Below are positions 1 to 8,400 of a stretch of DNA of 42,520 nucleotides, piece by piece (positions within the stretch are counted from its first letter, which is position 1; each line of letters begins with the position of its first letter). Made by a program: the position numbers and the translations under genes. The DNA comes from Trichocoleus sp. FACHB-46 (GTDB lineage: Bacteria > Cyanobacteriota > Cyanobacteriia > FACHB-46). The notes beneath the pieces are model-generated. The model did not search any database and had not been told where the DNA came from. It saw nothing but the letters and a program-made list of their open reading frames with translations. Where the stretch lies: positions 1 to 42,520 of the forward strand of contig NZ_JACJOD010000077.1 in NCBI RefSeq assembly GCF_014695385.1, given 5' to 3'.

Positions 1-132
1 CGCTTGCGGCACTATCTGGCTCGTCTGCATCGTCAGAGCTTCTGTTATTCCAAGTCACAAGAGATGCTGGAAGCCTCTATCTGCTTATTGACCTACTATC
101 TGAGACATTGGAAAGTACTGATTCCTGTCTAA
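1..132 (+). pseudogene. IS1-like transposase, C-terminal end (cut by window edge)
   Basis: Frame 1 reads 43 residues to a TAA at 130-132, including RLRHYLARLHRQSFCYSKSQ and then LTYYLRHWK. The pattern 'R-L-R-x-x-L-A-R-L-x-R-x-[ST]-x-x-Y-S-K-S' followed by a Leu/Tyr-rich end is typical of IS1-type transposase C-termini. The fragment at the right window edge ends in a related sequence (CYSKSVEMLKCSLRLLLHYL). The two differ clearly, so they are related but distinct IS copies. Only the 5' cut is imposed by the window; whether the full gene is intact cannot be judged. Confidence 0.65.
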
Positions 133-157
133 ATCATTCGCTCTTTGTGCAACGCCC
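1..157 (+). mobile_element. 3' end of an IS1-family-like insertion sequence
   Basis: The window opens inside an insertion sequence. It holds the last codons of a transposase, then a short non-coding tail ending in GCAACGCCC at 149-157. The IS fragment at the other window edge ends in the same nine bases (seen there as GGGCGTTGC from 42417), so I take this as the terminal inverted repeat and 157 as the boundary. Relaxase coding sequence starts directly after it. The left part of the element lies outside the window. Confidence 0.7.
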
Positions 158-917
158 CTCCTTGAGCCTGCCCCATTCTGAGCATCTAGAAAATGATATC
201 TGGCACGAAATTGCCAAAAAATACCTCCAGGCCATGGGCTTTGATATGAATCAGTATGCGGTAGTACGACATCGCGATCGCGACCACGATCATGCCCATA
301 TTGTTGCGAGTCGAGTGCGGCTGGATGGCACAACGGTTTCGGATAGCTGGGACTATCGTCGGAGTGAGGAAGTAATTCGCCAGTTGGAACGGGACTATGG
401 CTTGCGTTCACTCCACTCAAGTCATGAAAAGGACAACCGCAGCCCCACGACTGGAGAGCGCCGGTTACTGGCTCGCACGGGTGAGGAGAGTGTGCGAGTG
501 CAGCTTCAGCGATCGCTTGATCAAGCGACCCAAAATTCTGCCACCTTGCCGCAATTGGTTGAGCAATTGCAGCAGCAGGGAATTCGTGTTCGAGTGAGTT
601 ATCATCAGACGGGAGAAATAAAAGGCATTAGCTATGAATCCAACGGGATTGCTTTCAGTGGGACTCATTTAGGAAAAGCCTACACTTTCATCGGCTTGCA
701 GAAATACCGGGGGGTGAATTATGACTCATCCAAAGATGCTGAATTAATCAGAACACTGATAGAACCACCCATCCATTCATCAACCAAAATGAATAGCAGT
801 TCAGGCGCGCTTGTGCACGTGTCAAATATAGAAGAGAACCAACGAAACGAGCACGTAGCCAAGGATTGCCAAAAATCAAAATTGCCAAAACACCCACAAC
901 GAGAATTAGAACTTTAG
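158..917 (+). pseudogene. MobA/VirD2-type relaxase, 5' end removed by IS insertion
   Basis: The reading frame from 158 begins SLSLPHSEHLEND and contains the relaxase metal-binding motif as HRDRDHDHAHIV (three-histidine motif, about 270-305). It continues SDSWDYRRSEEVIRQLERDYGL, a typical MobA-family stretch. A second conserved block (TTGERRLLARTG, then QLVEQLQQQGIRV and GIAFSGTHLGKAYTF) follows. The N-terminal ~60 residues with the catalytic tyrosine are missing, because the IS1-like element ends at 157. The frame is open into the IS, so a TTG-started fusion from 108 is possible, but it would lack the nicking residue. A DNA-nicking relaxase starts conjugative transfer, so this replicon was once mobilisable. 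Plus-strand stop at 915-917. Confidence 0.85.
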
Positions 918-1213
918 ATCGCCAGAGTAGCTAACGCCACCAAGAAAAGTAATTCTTGTGACTTAACTGTAATGTCTGCCAATTTACGACAAATGACGAT
1001 TCAATTTCTTAGGCACATTGCCTTTGTGCTGGGTGCTAAGATTTGGCTACGGATCTCCTGGGATCTTACTCTAGAACTGATTCCCGATAATTGGAGTAAT
1101 TGCCATAGGTTCATTGGAATTGACCTTCACGCTCAAGGGTTAAGCGTCTTATAAATCAGTCTGCGAAATTGTCCTACATTTCACCACTTAAGATCCGCCA
1201 GTTAAACGCCAAT
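918..1213. other. Intergenic, no gene recognised
   Basis: A 60-codon open frame at 972-1154 has no recognisable motif, and I do not regard it as a gene. The spacer ends in a 28-bp sequence that recurs near 4.7 kb (annotated separately). The converging relaxase remnant and DUF5996 gene both end here, so a bidirectional terminator might be expected, but I see no strong GC stem followed by T residues. Confidence 0.4.
1178..1205 (+). repeat. 28-bp dispersed repeat, copy A (copy B at 4724-4751)
   Basis: The core is CACTTAAGATCCGCCAGTTAA here and CACTTAAGCTCCGCGAGTTAA in copy B, each preceded by ATTTC plus one variable base. Three of 28 positions differ. The two copies are in the same orientation and bracket the minus-strand gene block 1214-4561. 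Copy B is nearly a palindrome (CTTAA-GCTCCG / CGAG-TTAAG). It is either a remnant of a duplicated border or a protein-binding site. Confidence 0.5.
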
Positions 1214-2167
1214 TTAGGAATGCAGTTGCGACTTAAACGTCAACTGCTGAAGTTCCTTTTGATTCCAGTTGCCTAACCTGGCGGCAGCTTCGTAGGTGCT
1301 TTGCAAGAACTCTAACAACATCTGATCCGGTGATTCTGCCTCGCGGACAGCGTCATAGGGCAAAATAAATTCACCCAACTCCTTACTGTAAAATGCAGCA
1401 TCAGGGCGAACCTCAGCCTGCTTAAACCCATCGGGTTCTGGGTACGCATAGGAATAAAACGCTGGGTATGATAACCCGGCTCCGGGCCAAAATCCGGCGC
1501 TACTGACTTCCTGGGAATAGGCTTCCTTTGCCACTACATCTGGCAAATTCGGCACCCCTCCCGGATGCTCAGGAGCCGATCGCCCCGAAAAACGAGTCAC
1601 TGCTAAATCAAAACTCCCCCAGAAAAAATGAACCGGACTAACCTTGCCGGAAAAATGTGAACGAAATTCTCGAAAGACTCGATCGGACTGTAGCAGCACT
1701 CGCCAGCATCGATTGGCATAATCTGCATCATAAGCAGCATGGGTTTCATCCTGCTCAAATCGAATCGGATCTGGAACTTCATTCGGTTTGGTGTTAATCG
1801 TGATGTGAAGATCTAATTCTCTCAGAGTTTCCATCACAGTCTGATAAAAATCAGCAACAGAGCGAGGGTAGAGGGCGATCGCCCGTCTTGCCCCTTCGCT
1901 GGTTTGAATCAGCAGCTCATGATCAATGAAATCGAAGTCGATTTGGAAGATCCGGCTGCCGTAGGGAATCGTGGAAGTGGTCAGTCCCCGAACGGTTAAA
2001 TAGAGGGGAATATGCCAGGAATGATTAATCCACGGAGTTTTGGCAAATCGGATTTTGCCGATGATTTGCGTCCACATGTGTAGGGTGACATAGGTATCCT
2101 GCCATGCGTCCAAGGGTAAACTCGGCCAAATATCCGTTGAGGTCAGAGTAGGCTGATTTGACATCAT
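1214..2167 (-). CDS. DUF5996 family protein
   Basis: The 317-residue product begins MMSNQPTLTSTDIWPSLPLD and has the family's features: WPSLPLDAWQDTYVTLHMWTQ near the N-terminus, a central VHFFWGSFDLAVTRFSGR, an aromatic stretch with GFWPG, and the C-terminal FLQSTYEAAARLGNW. The function of the family is not established. I chose the first ATG of the ATG-ATG pair at 2165-2167 because GAGG lies about 7 bases before it; an in-frame ATG at 2203 would overlap the upstream gene and has no such site. It probably shares a transcript with the UBP zinc-finger gene 32 bases upstream. A C-terminal fragment of a second DUF5996 gene lies on the plus strand at 31522-31620. Confidence 0.88.
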   Translation of the reverse strand: MMSNQPTLTSTDIWPSLPLDAWQDTYVTLHMWTQIIGKIRFAKTPWINHSWHIPLYLTVRGLTTSTIPYGSRIFQIDFDFIDHELLIQTSEGARRAIALYPRSVADFYQTVMETLRELDLHITINTKPNEVPDPIRFEQDETHAAYDADYANRCWRVLLQSDRVFREFRSHFSGKVSPVHFFWGSFDLAVTRFSGRSAPEHPGGVPNLPDVVAKEAYSQEVSSAGFWPGAGLSYPAFYSYAYPEPDGFKQAEVRPDAAFYSKELGEFILPYDAVREAESPDQMLLEFLQSTYEAAARLGNWNQKELQQLTFKSQLHS

Positions 2168-2199
2168 GGTTTCCTCGCGAGTAGAAAAGGGGCGCGTGA

Positions 2200-2475
2200 T
2201 CAATAGTTCTTCTGTTGTTCATCGTCAAAGCACCACAGCCATTGTTCTCCCAATTCGGCTGAAGTGATTACCGCATGTCCACTTTCTTCATAATGACGGC
2301 GTGCGTGCTGATTTTTAGACGAGTCGCAGCACAGTATTTTGCCGCAGGTTTGACAAATTCTCAAGTGAACCCAGCGATCGCCAACTCGAAGGCATTCCTC
2401 ACAGCGGAATACCGGGTAATTGGCTTTTGAAATCATGTTCTCTAGCGTCAGTTCGTCCAGGTGTTGACAAGACAT
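2200..2475 (-). CDS. UBP-type zinc finger domain protein
   Basis: A 91-residue protein that is essentially one ZnF-UBP domain. It starts with CQHLDEL, then CEECLRVGDRWVHLRICQTCG, CCDSS, HARRHYEESGH and a C-terminal WLWCFDDE. The spacing of Cys and His pairs matches the ubiquitin-carboxyterminal-hydrolase zinc finger found as a stand-alone domain in many bacteria. There it cannot be acting on ubiquitin and its role is unknown. No clear ribosome site precedes the ATG at 2473-2475. It lies 32 bases upstream of the DUF5996 gene on the same strand, a likely two-gene operon. Confidence 0.9.
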   Translation of the reverse strand: MSCQHLDELTLENMISKANYPVFRCEECLRVGDRWVHLRICQTCGKILCCDSSKNQHARRHYEESGHAVITSAELGEQWLWCFDDEQQKNY

Positions 2476-2511
2476 GGAAGATTTCTGTGAATGTGCAAGA
2501 TATGTACTTGA

Positions 2512-3087
2512 TCAAGTGGGATAAAGCCATGTGCGAAAGAGTTGAGTGAGGCGCGGCATAATCACGTAGGTCAGCAGGGCAACCGTTAGACCTGTAACCA
2601 ACAAGGTTCTGAGCAATACCGGAAGCCCAGCTAGGAGTGGTACTAGCAAACGATTGAGAATAGATATTGTGAAAAACACTGCCAGCCATGTCACGATCGC
2701 CATTTTGTAGCGCGGAGGTGGAGCCTTCATGGGTTTGTTGGGAAGCGTAAACCAAGTTTCCAGACCCGTTAGAGTTTGAATGGTTTCAGGCTTTTCAATT
2801 AAGGGCTGCAACCGCTCCAGCCAGTCTTGCCGCACACTGGATTCCAGCCAGGTTTTAAGGTTGTTGTAATGATCAAACTTGACAATTGCCACATATTCAG
2901 GATGAGCGGGGTTACAGGGGCGAATCACATTGACCCCTAAATGTCCCTGAAATTGATGAGCAGCCGTCGCAATTCCATGCAACCATTCCTCATATCCTTG
3001 CTCACGCCCAGGTCGAATGAAGTGAGAAATGATGGCGGTTACCTGGTGAATTTCTTCATCTGTACCCACGACTAGTGGATCCTGCAT
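2512..3087 (-). CDS. Antibiotic-biosynthesis-monooxygenase-like (ABM) membrane protein
   Basis: The first ~100 residues form an ABM-type ferredoxin-like fold (VTAIISHFIRPGREQGYEEW, then HLGVNVIRP and a WLESSVRQDWLERLQPL helix). After a linker ending KAPPPRYK come two hydrophobic helices (about 135-155 and 160-180) and a basic tail. This ABM-plus-two-helices build matches a bacterial group whose members are annotated only by the ABM domain; no substrate is known. I start at the ATG ending at 3087, preceded by GAGG; an ATG 30 bases upstream is also in frame. It lies between the UBP gene and the azoreductase on the same strand. Confidence 0.82.
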   Translation of the reverse strand: MQDPLVVGTDEEIHQVTAIISHFIRPGREQGYEEWLHGIATAAHQFQGHLGVNVIRPCNPAHPEYVAIVKFDHYNNLKTWLESSVRQDWLERLQPLIEKPETIQTLTGLETWFTLPNKPMKAPPPRYKMAIVTWLAVFFTISILNRLLVPLLAGLPVLLRTLLVTGLTVALLTYVIMPRLTQLFRTWLYPT

Positions 3088-3131
3088 TACACATGACCTC
3101 AAAAACTCTAGCTGCAAGGAAGTGATGATGG

Positions 3132-3749
3132 TTAATGAGCGATCGCTGCTTTTAAGGCAGCTTGGGCATTAGCGATCGCCAGATTCCGGGCTTCATCCCC
3201 AAGATTAAGGCTATCGGCATAGACGAACTCAATATCCGTTATCCCAATAAACCCGAAAATGTGTTTTAGATAGGGTGTTTGTAAATCATAGGTATGGGTT
3301 GGGCTACCTTCGGGGTAGGCTCCTCCCTGCGCTATAATGATCGTCATTTTCTTGTTGTGAACTAGTCCCTTGTAACCTGTTTCATCAACGGAGAATGTAC
3401 GTCCCGCTCGCACAATCTGGTCAAGATAAGCTTTGAAGTTAGCAGGAATGCTGAAGTTATACATGGGGATACTGAAAACGTAGCGATCGGCTGATAAAAA
3501 CTCGTCGATCAATTCGTTGGAAACTTGAATTGCAGCGGCTAACTCAGGTGTATGTTGATCGGACGGAGTAAATGCAGCCGCGATCCAGTCTTCGCTCACA
3601 AAAGGAACAGGGTCATGCCCAATATCACGGTAAGTGATGGTGTCGTTGGGATGAGTGGTTTTCCACTGGTTAATGAACTCTTTAGAGAGTGTGCGGGAGA
3701 TGGAGCGATCGCCACGCGGACTCGCATCTAAATGGAGAATGTGGGTCAT
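3132..3749 (-). CDS. azoR: FMN-dependent NADH-azoreductase / quinone reductase
   Basis: The product of 205 residues starts MTHILHLDASPRGDRSISR, the phosphate-binding loop of flavodoxin-like azoreductases. It has SIPMYNFSIPANFKAYLDQI (the conserved P-M-Y-N-F motif contacting FMN) and IIIAQGGAYPEG. Such enzymes reduce quinones and azo dyes by two electrons with NADH in the cytoplasm, avoiding semiquinone radicals. An in-frame ATG at 3798-3800 is further upstream but adds residues before the normal N-terminus, so I chose 3749. The gene fits the quinone/electrophile theme of the rest of the window. Symbol assigned by family only. Confidence 0.9.
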   Translation of the reverse strand: MTHILHLDASPRGDRSISRTLSKEFINQWKTTHPNDTITYRDIGHDPVPFVSEDWIAAAFTPSDQHTPELAAAIQVSNELIDEFLSADRYVFSIPMYNFSIPANFKAYLDQIVRAGRTFSVDETGYKGLVHNKKMTIIIAQGGAYPEGSPTHTYDLQTPYLKHIFGFIGITDIEFVYADSLNLGDEARNLAIANAQAALKAAIAH

Positions 3750-3898
3750 AGGATAAATCTTAGATTGTGAATGAAGAATGTAGCGGAGACAAATGAGCAA
3801 CCGCTGGCGATCGCCCCTATTTTATGCACGAAATCATCCAGTGCTGCTGCAATGCCGCAAATGAACTGGATCACTGAGCAATGACAACATTCACTTAG

Positions 3899-4561
3899 TT
3901 ACACACGAGTCATGAGGCGTTCGCGATTGGCAGAGCCAGCATTTGATGTTGCTGCATAGCTCGTCATTAGATTTTTGTAGTCAGGACTAAACCCTGCAAG
4001 GAGATTACCTAGCCCTTCAATATCGTTACGCCAATCACGGTGCAATTCACCCACAACGCTATACCAATTGACCAACTGAGCGCCAGCACGAGACATCCGA
4101 TCCCAAGCTGCATCGCGACAGGTTTCATTGAAGGTGCCAGAGGCATCGGTGACAACAAAAACGTCATACCCTGCCTCCAATGCTGAAAGTGTGCAAAAAG
4201 TGACACAGACATCCGTGACAATTCCGGCAATAATCAATTGCTTCTTACCAGTTGCTTCTACGGCTTTAATAAATTCCTCGTTGTCCCAAGCATTGATCTG
4301 TCCGGGGCGCGGAATGAAGGTAGCATCAGGAAACTTCTCCTTCAGTTCCGGCAGGATGACTCCATTGGGACCGTCCTCAAAGCTAGTGCTCAAAACAGTA
4401 GGCAGGTTGAAAAACTTGGCTACACTTGCTAGCGCTAGCACATTATTTTTGAAGTCGGCAGCACCAATATCACGCACAAGCGAGAACAGTCCAGTTTGGT
4501 GATCCACTAGTAGAACCGCAGCATTATTCTTATCTAGGCGATTGTACTTGAATGTAGACAT
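3899..4561 (-). CDS. Isochorismatase-family cysteine hydrolase (YcaC-like)
   Basis: The 220-residue product has the cysteine-hydrolase triad pattern: Asp20 in VLLVDHQTGL and Cys119 in GIVTDVCVTFCTLSAL, with the cis-peptide region just before the Cys. The length and the DRMSRAGAQLVNWYSVVGELHRDWR segment are close to the YcaC subgroup, whose substrate is uncertain, rather than to nicotinamidases. GGAG about 9 bases before the ATG supports the start. It is the first gene of the minus-strand block. The spacer to the azoreductase is about 150 bases, so separate transcription is possible. Confidence 0.9.
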   Translation of the reverse strand: MSTFKYNRLDKNNAAVLLVDHQTGLFSLVRDIGAADFKNNVLALASVAKFFNLPTVLSTSFEDGPNGVILPELKEKFPDATFIPRPGQINAWDNEEFIKAVEATGKKQLIIAGIVTDVCVTFCTLSALEAGYDVFVVTDASGTFNETCRDAAWDRMSRAGAQLVNWYSVVGELHRDWRNDIEGLGNLLAGFSPDYKNLMTSYAATSNAGSANRERLMTRV

Positions 4562-4723
4562 TAGGTAATTCTCCTATTTGAGTGATTAGTGAATGAGGAA
4601 TTGCAGAATGAAATCAAAAGCTAAACATCTCTGCTTGTGCTTTTAAGTGAAACGTCTGTTTACCCTCAAGGGTTGATGACGTAAGCGATCGCGCCATGAA
4701 CTGAGGCTGCAAGACAACGCCAA

Positions 4724-4751
4724 ATTTCGCCACTTAAGCTCCGCGAGTTAA
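4724..4751 (+). repeat. 28-bp dispersed repeat, copy B
   Basis: Same-orientation partner of 1178-1205 with three differences in 28 bases. It sits upstream of the isochorismatase gene. CTTAAGCTCCGCGAGTTAAG is an imperfect palindrome and could form a small cruciform or bind a dimeric regulator. Confidence 0.5.
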
Positions 4752-4761
4752 GCACAGAGTA

Positions 4762-4800
4762 AAGGCATTCGCGTCGCGTGCCCAAAGGGCATTCGCTTCA
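4762..4800. repeat. Short cyanobacterial dispersed-repeat-like hairpin
   Basis: The stretch contains GGCATTCGCGTCGCGTGCCC, AAA, then GGGCATTCGCTTC, so ATTCGC is repeated and GCCC/GGGC face each other. GC-rich, internally repetitive units of this kind are common in cyanobacterial spacers. It overlaps the stop codon of the remnant frame that follows. Confidence 0.45.
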
Positions 4801-4989
4801 CTGTGCGATCGCTCCTAATGCTTTCAACGTCGCTGCTTGAGTGTGCGTTAATCCAGTTGCGCCTTGAATATTCATGCCTTCAAGCATGGAACCGTGCAAT
4901 TCCCTTGCTCGATCAAATTGCATGACTGTTTGCACAAACTCAATATAGGGGGTCGCCTTGAAGCTGTCGCCTATAGCAAGTTGAATTTT
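4798..4989 (-). pseudogene. Unidentified gene remnant, possibly the C-terminus of a pentapeptide-repeat-like protein
   Basis: Read on the minus strand from 4989, an open frame gives KIQLAIGDSFKATPYIEF, then MQFDRARELHGSMLEGMNIQ and GATGLTHTQAATLKALGA, ending at the TGA complementary to 4798-4800. The LHGSM-LEGMN-IQGAT pattern followed by GLT is reminiscent of the end of pentapeptide-repeat proteins, but it is too short to be sure. No start codon is visible and a stop lies just upstream. About 50 bases of it fall inside the left 149-bp inverted repeat; the right repeat encodes a degenerate version (LAVEDDLKAISYIECMQ). Confidence 0.4.
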
Positions 4990-5088
4990 TTACAGTGCAA
5001 ATTGATAGATTAACCATGCCATCGCAGAGTAGAAGGCTGGCTCTAACTTAAGTTAGAATCCGAATTTGATCGAAAGTACATTCGTACA
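4940..5088 (+). repeat. ~149-bp imperfect inverted repeat, left copy
   Basis: This segment matches the reverse complement of 13174-13322 over its whole length, at roughly 75-80% identity by eye. Matching blocks include TCGCCTT, AGCAAGTT, TTTTACAGT, CAAATTG, AGTAGAAGGCTG and TCTAACTTAAGTTAGA, followed by CGAATYTGATCGAAAG. The two copies enclose the sensor kinase and response regulator genes. Homology ends near the response-regulator stop codon on the right and about 380 bases before the kinase start on the left. Confidence 0.75.
5042..5057. promoter_or_regulatory. Perfect 16-bp palindrome TCTAACTTAAGTTAGA (operator candidate)
   Basis: It is identical in both inverted-repeat copies although the flanks have diverged, which suggests selection on the site. 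It lies 414 bases before the kinase start. A dimeric regulator such as the LuxR-type response regulator encoded in this block is a reasonable but untested binding partner. Confidence 0.5.
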
Positions 5089-5470
5089 ACCGATCGACTA
5101 TCAATGTCTGAATGCAAAATCCGGTAGCGATGTCCCACACCTCTGATGCGGGCGACCACCTGTTTGCCTCCCGAATGAAGCGGTTGTCACTACGAGCTAT
5201 TGCCGTGAACCGACGACGACAGACCCTGGCTGCCTTAACGCTTCAGCAATACGGCTCTCGATTCCGAGGCAGCCTGTGGGAGATCTTGAATGTATCTCTG
5301 CCTTCCAGGCTATTTCCCATGCCCTTGTCTCACACCAGCCTGATTGGCTACTGAGTTGAGCAATTACAAGTCAGGATATAAAGGATCTACACAAGGAGCT
5401 TTATATTCTGAAGTTTGGCAAGCGATATACTTTGGGAAACGGATGACAGTCCTTCATGGGGGAGCGTTCA
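5089..5470 (+). other. Long leader upstream of the sensor kinase, no gene supported
   Basis: About 380 bases separate the left inverted repeat from the kinase start. An 80-codon frame at 5112-5354 is open, but its Arg/Leu/Ser-rich product has no recognisable motif and no ribosome site. The last 100 bases are AT-rich (TATAAAGGATCT, TTTATATTC, GATATACTT) and could hold the kinase promoter. No terminator or riboswitch fold is evident by eye. Confidence 0.4.
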
Positions 5471-8400
5471 ATGATTACCCTGCCTGGAATTATTATCCAC
5501 AGCAAAATCTATGAGAGCTTAGCTTCTTTAGTGTATCGGGGCATCAGAGAGCAAGATAACTGTGCAGTGATTGCCAAAGTTCTCAAGCAGGATTATCCCT
5601 CTCCTCAGGATTTAACTCGTTATCGGCAGGAATATGAAATCACTCGCTTTCTCAATATTGAAGGCGTAGTCAAGGCATACAGCCAGCAAGACTACCAGCG
5701 CACGCTGGTTATTCTTTTGGAAGACTTTGGTGGAGAGTCTTTAGAATGCTGGATGCGGCAACAATTAGACTTCTCTCCCATGCCGCTGTCGGTTTTTTTG
5801 AATATGGCGATCGCCATTACGGATACTCTAGGCAAAATCCATGCGGCTCATGTCATCCATAAAGATATTAATCCTGGCAACATTGTCTTTAATCCGAGGA
5901 CTAGCGTTGTCAAAATCATTGATTTTGGCATTGCCACTCGCTTCAGTCGCACCAATCGCACATTCAAAAGTCTCCATCTTCTAGAAGGAACCCCCGCATA
6001 CCTGTCGCCAGAGCAAACCGGGCGAATGAACCGGATGCTCGACTATCGCACTGATTTCTACTCACTGGGTGCAACCTTCTACGAACTGTTGACGGGACAA
6101 TTGCCGTTTCCCACTAACGATCTCCTAGAGCTAGTCCACTGCCACATTGCCAGACCGCCGGCTCCCCCGCATGAATTGAACGCAACGATTCCCCAACCTG
6201 TTTCAGATCTTATTTTGAAACTGATGGCAAAGAACGCGGAGGATCGCTATCAAAGTGCTTGGGGCATCAAAGCAGATTTAGAACGCTGTGCGCAGCAACT
6301 GGCAGAAGTGGGTTTAATTGAACCTATGCCATTGGGTCTGCAAGATGTTTCTGAACAGTTTTGCATTCCTCAAAAACTGTATGGGCGAGAAGCGAAGATT
6401 GAAGCATTATTGGCGGCGTTCGACAGAGTGGCAGGGAATGAGGGAGTAGGGGAATGGAGAAGTGGGGGAGCAGAAGAAGACATTACCCTACTACCGCATC
6501 GTGAAATGATGCTGGTCTCCGGTTATGCTGGCATCGGCAAAACAGCATTGGTGCAGGAACTCCATAAACCGCTCACAGCAAACCAAGGCTATTTTATCTC
6601 TGGCAAATTTGACCAATTTGGGCGCAACATTCCCTACAGCGCCATTGTGAATGCCCTGCAAAAGTTAGTGCAGCAACTCTTGAGCGAACCGGATGAGCAG
6701 GTGGAAGTGTGGCGATCGCGCCTGCTCACTGCTTTGGGCAGCAACGGACAAATCATCATTGATGTCATCCCTGAAGTTGAGTTTATTGTTGGTGAGCAGC
6801 CACCCGTGCCCGAAGTTGGAGCAACTGAGGCACAGAATCGCTTCAATCTCACGTTTCAAAGATTTGTGCGGGCGTTTTGTGCAAAAGAGCATCCCCTAGT
6901 CATTTTTTTAGACGATTTACAGTGGATTGATTCTGCAACGTTGAAGTTAATCGAACTCATCTTACTTGATGAGCAAATCCAGTATCTGTTTTTGATCGGA
7001 GCTTACCGAAATAACGAACTGACTCCAACGCATCCGTTGGTCTTAACGCTAGAGAGCCTGCGAAACCAGGGAGCAGTGCTTCAGGAAATCATCCTGACCC
7101 CCTTAACCCTGGAACCGTTGAGTCAACTGATAGCTGAGACATTACATCACAATCCTGATACCGTTCGTTCTTTAGCCCAAGTCGTGTTGCGTAAAACCGA
7201 GGGCAACCCTTTCTTTGTTGGTGAATTTTTGAAGCTGCTGCATAGCGAAAACCTGTTGACCTTTGATGCCCAACAGTTGAGTTGGCAGTGGAATTTAACT
7301 GAGATTGAAGCTCAAGATATCACCGATAATGTGGTGGAGTTACTGCTGCGTCAGTTGCAGAAATTGCCGGAAGCAACACAGCAAGTTCTCTCCATCGCTG
7401 CTTGTGTTGGGTCTGAGTTTGATTTGGAAACGTTGGCGATCGTTTGCGAAAAATCACCGAAAGCAATTTTTCAGGATTTATTAGAAGCAATACAAGCAGG
7501 ATTAATTCAACCTCTGTCTGAATTGGACGAAGATTTGTTGGTTCAAGAGTATAAGTTTCTGCACGATCGCGTTCAGCAAGCGGCTTATGCCCTAATTGAT
7601 GAGTCGTGCAAACAAGTGGTTCATCTCCAAATTGGTCGCAATCTCCTCAAAAAAACGTTGCCAGAACAGCTATCAGAGCGGTTGTTTGAAATTGTCGATC
7701 ATCTTAATCATGGAATTGAGCTTGCCTGTGATCAGGCAGAGCGAGATGAAATTGCCAAACTGAATCTATTGGCAGGTCAGAAAGCAAAAGGAGCGATCGC
7801 GTATAGTACGGCAGGAAACTATTTAGCTACAGGGAGACAATGGTTAGAAGACTTTAGCTGGCAAACGAACTATGACTTGACCTTAGAGTTATATGTAGAA
7901 GCAACAGAAGTTGCTTACTTGTGTGGTGAGTTTGAACAGGTAGAATACTGGGCAGCGATCGTCCTGCAAGAAGCTAAAACGGTTCTCGACACTGTAAAAG
8001 TTTACGAAGTCAAAATTCAGACCGATATTGCACAGAATCAGCCATTAAAAGCAACCAATACAGCATTACAAGTGTTGCCGCAACTAGAAATTAATTTCCC
8101 TACAACGCCCAGTCAATCGGATATTCGTCTTGAACTAGATACGATCGCCGCTCTCTTCAATGAGAAAGAGGTTGAGAGCTTGATCGATTTGCCAGAGATG
8201 ACTGAACCGAGCAAGCTAGCGGCGATGCGAATCTTATCTAGTATTACGATCGCTGCCCAAATTGCTGCTTCTAATTTGATACCTCTGCTTGCGGCTAAAC
8301 AAGTCAACTTATCGATCCAGTATGGTAATGCGTTTGTGTCTCCCTTTGCCTATGCCACCTTTGGGTTAATCCTTTGTGGAAGGTTCGGAAACATCGAGAC

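Noticed and set aside
972-1154. 60-codon frame after the relaxase
   Set aside because: No family features, no ribosome site; spacer with stop-poor sequence.
4009-4230. Alternative minus-strand frame inside the isochorismatase-like gene with a hydrophobic stretch
   Set aside because: Overlaps a well-supported enzyme gene in another frame; the hydrophobicity is a shadow effect.
5112-5354. 80-codon frame upstream of the sensor kinase
   Set aside because: No ribosome site, no recognisable motif, and composition unlike the neighbouring genes.
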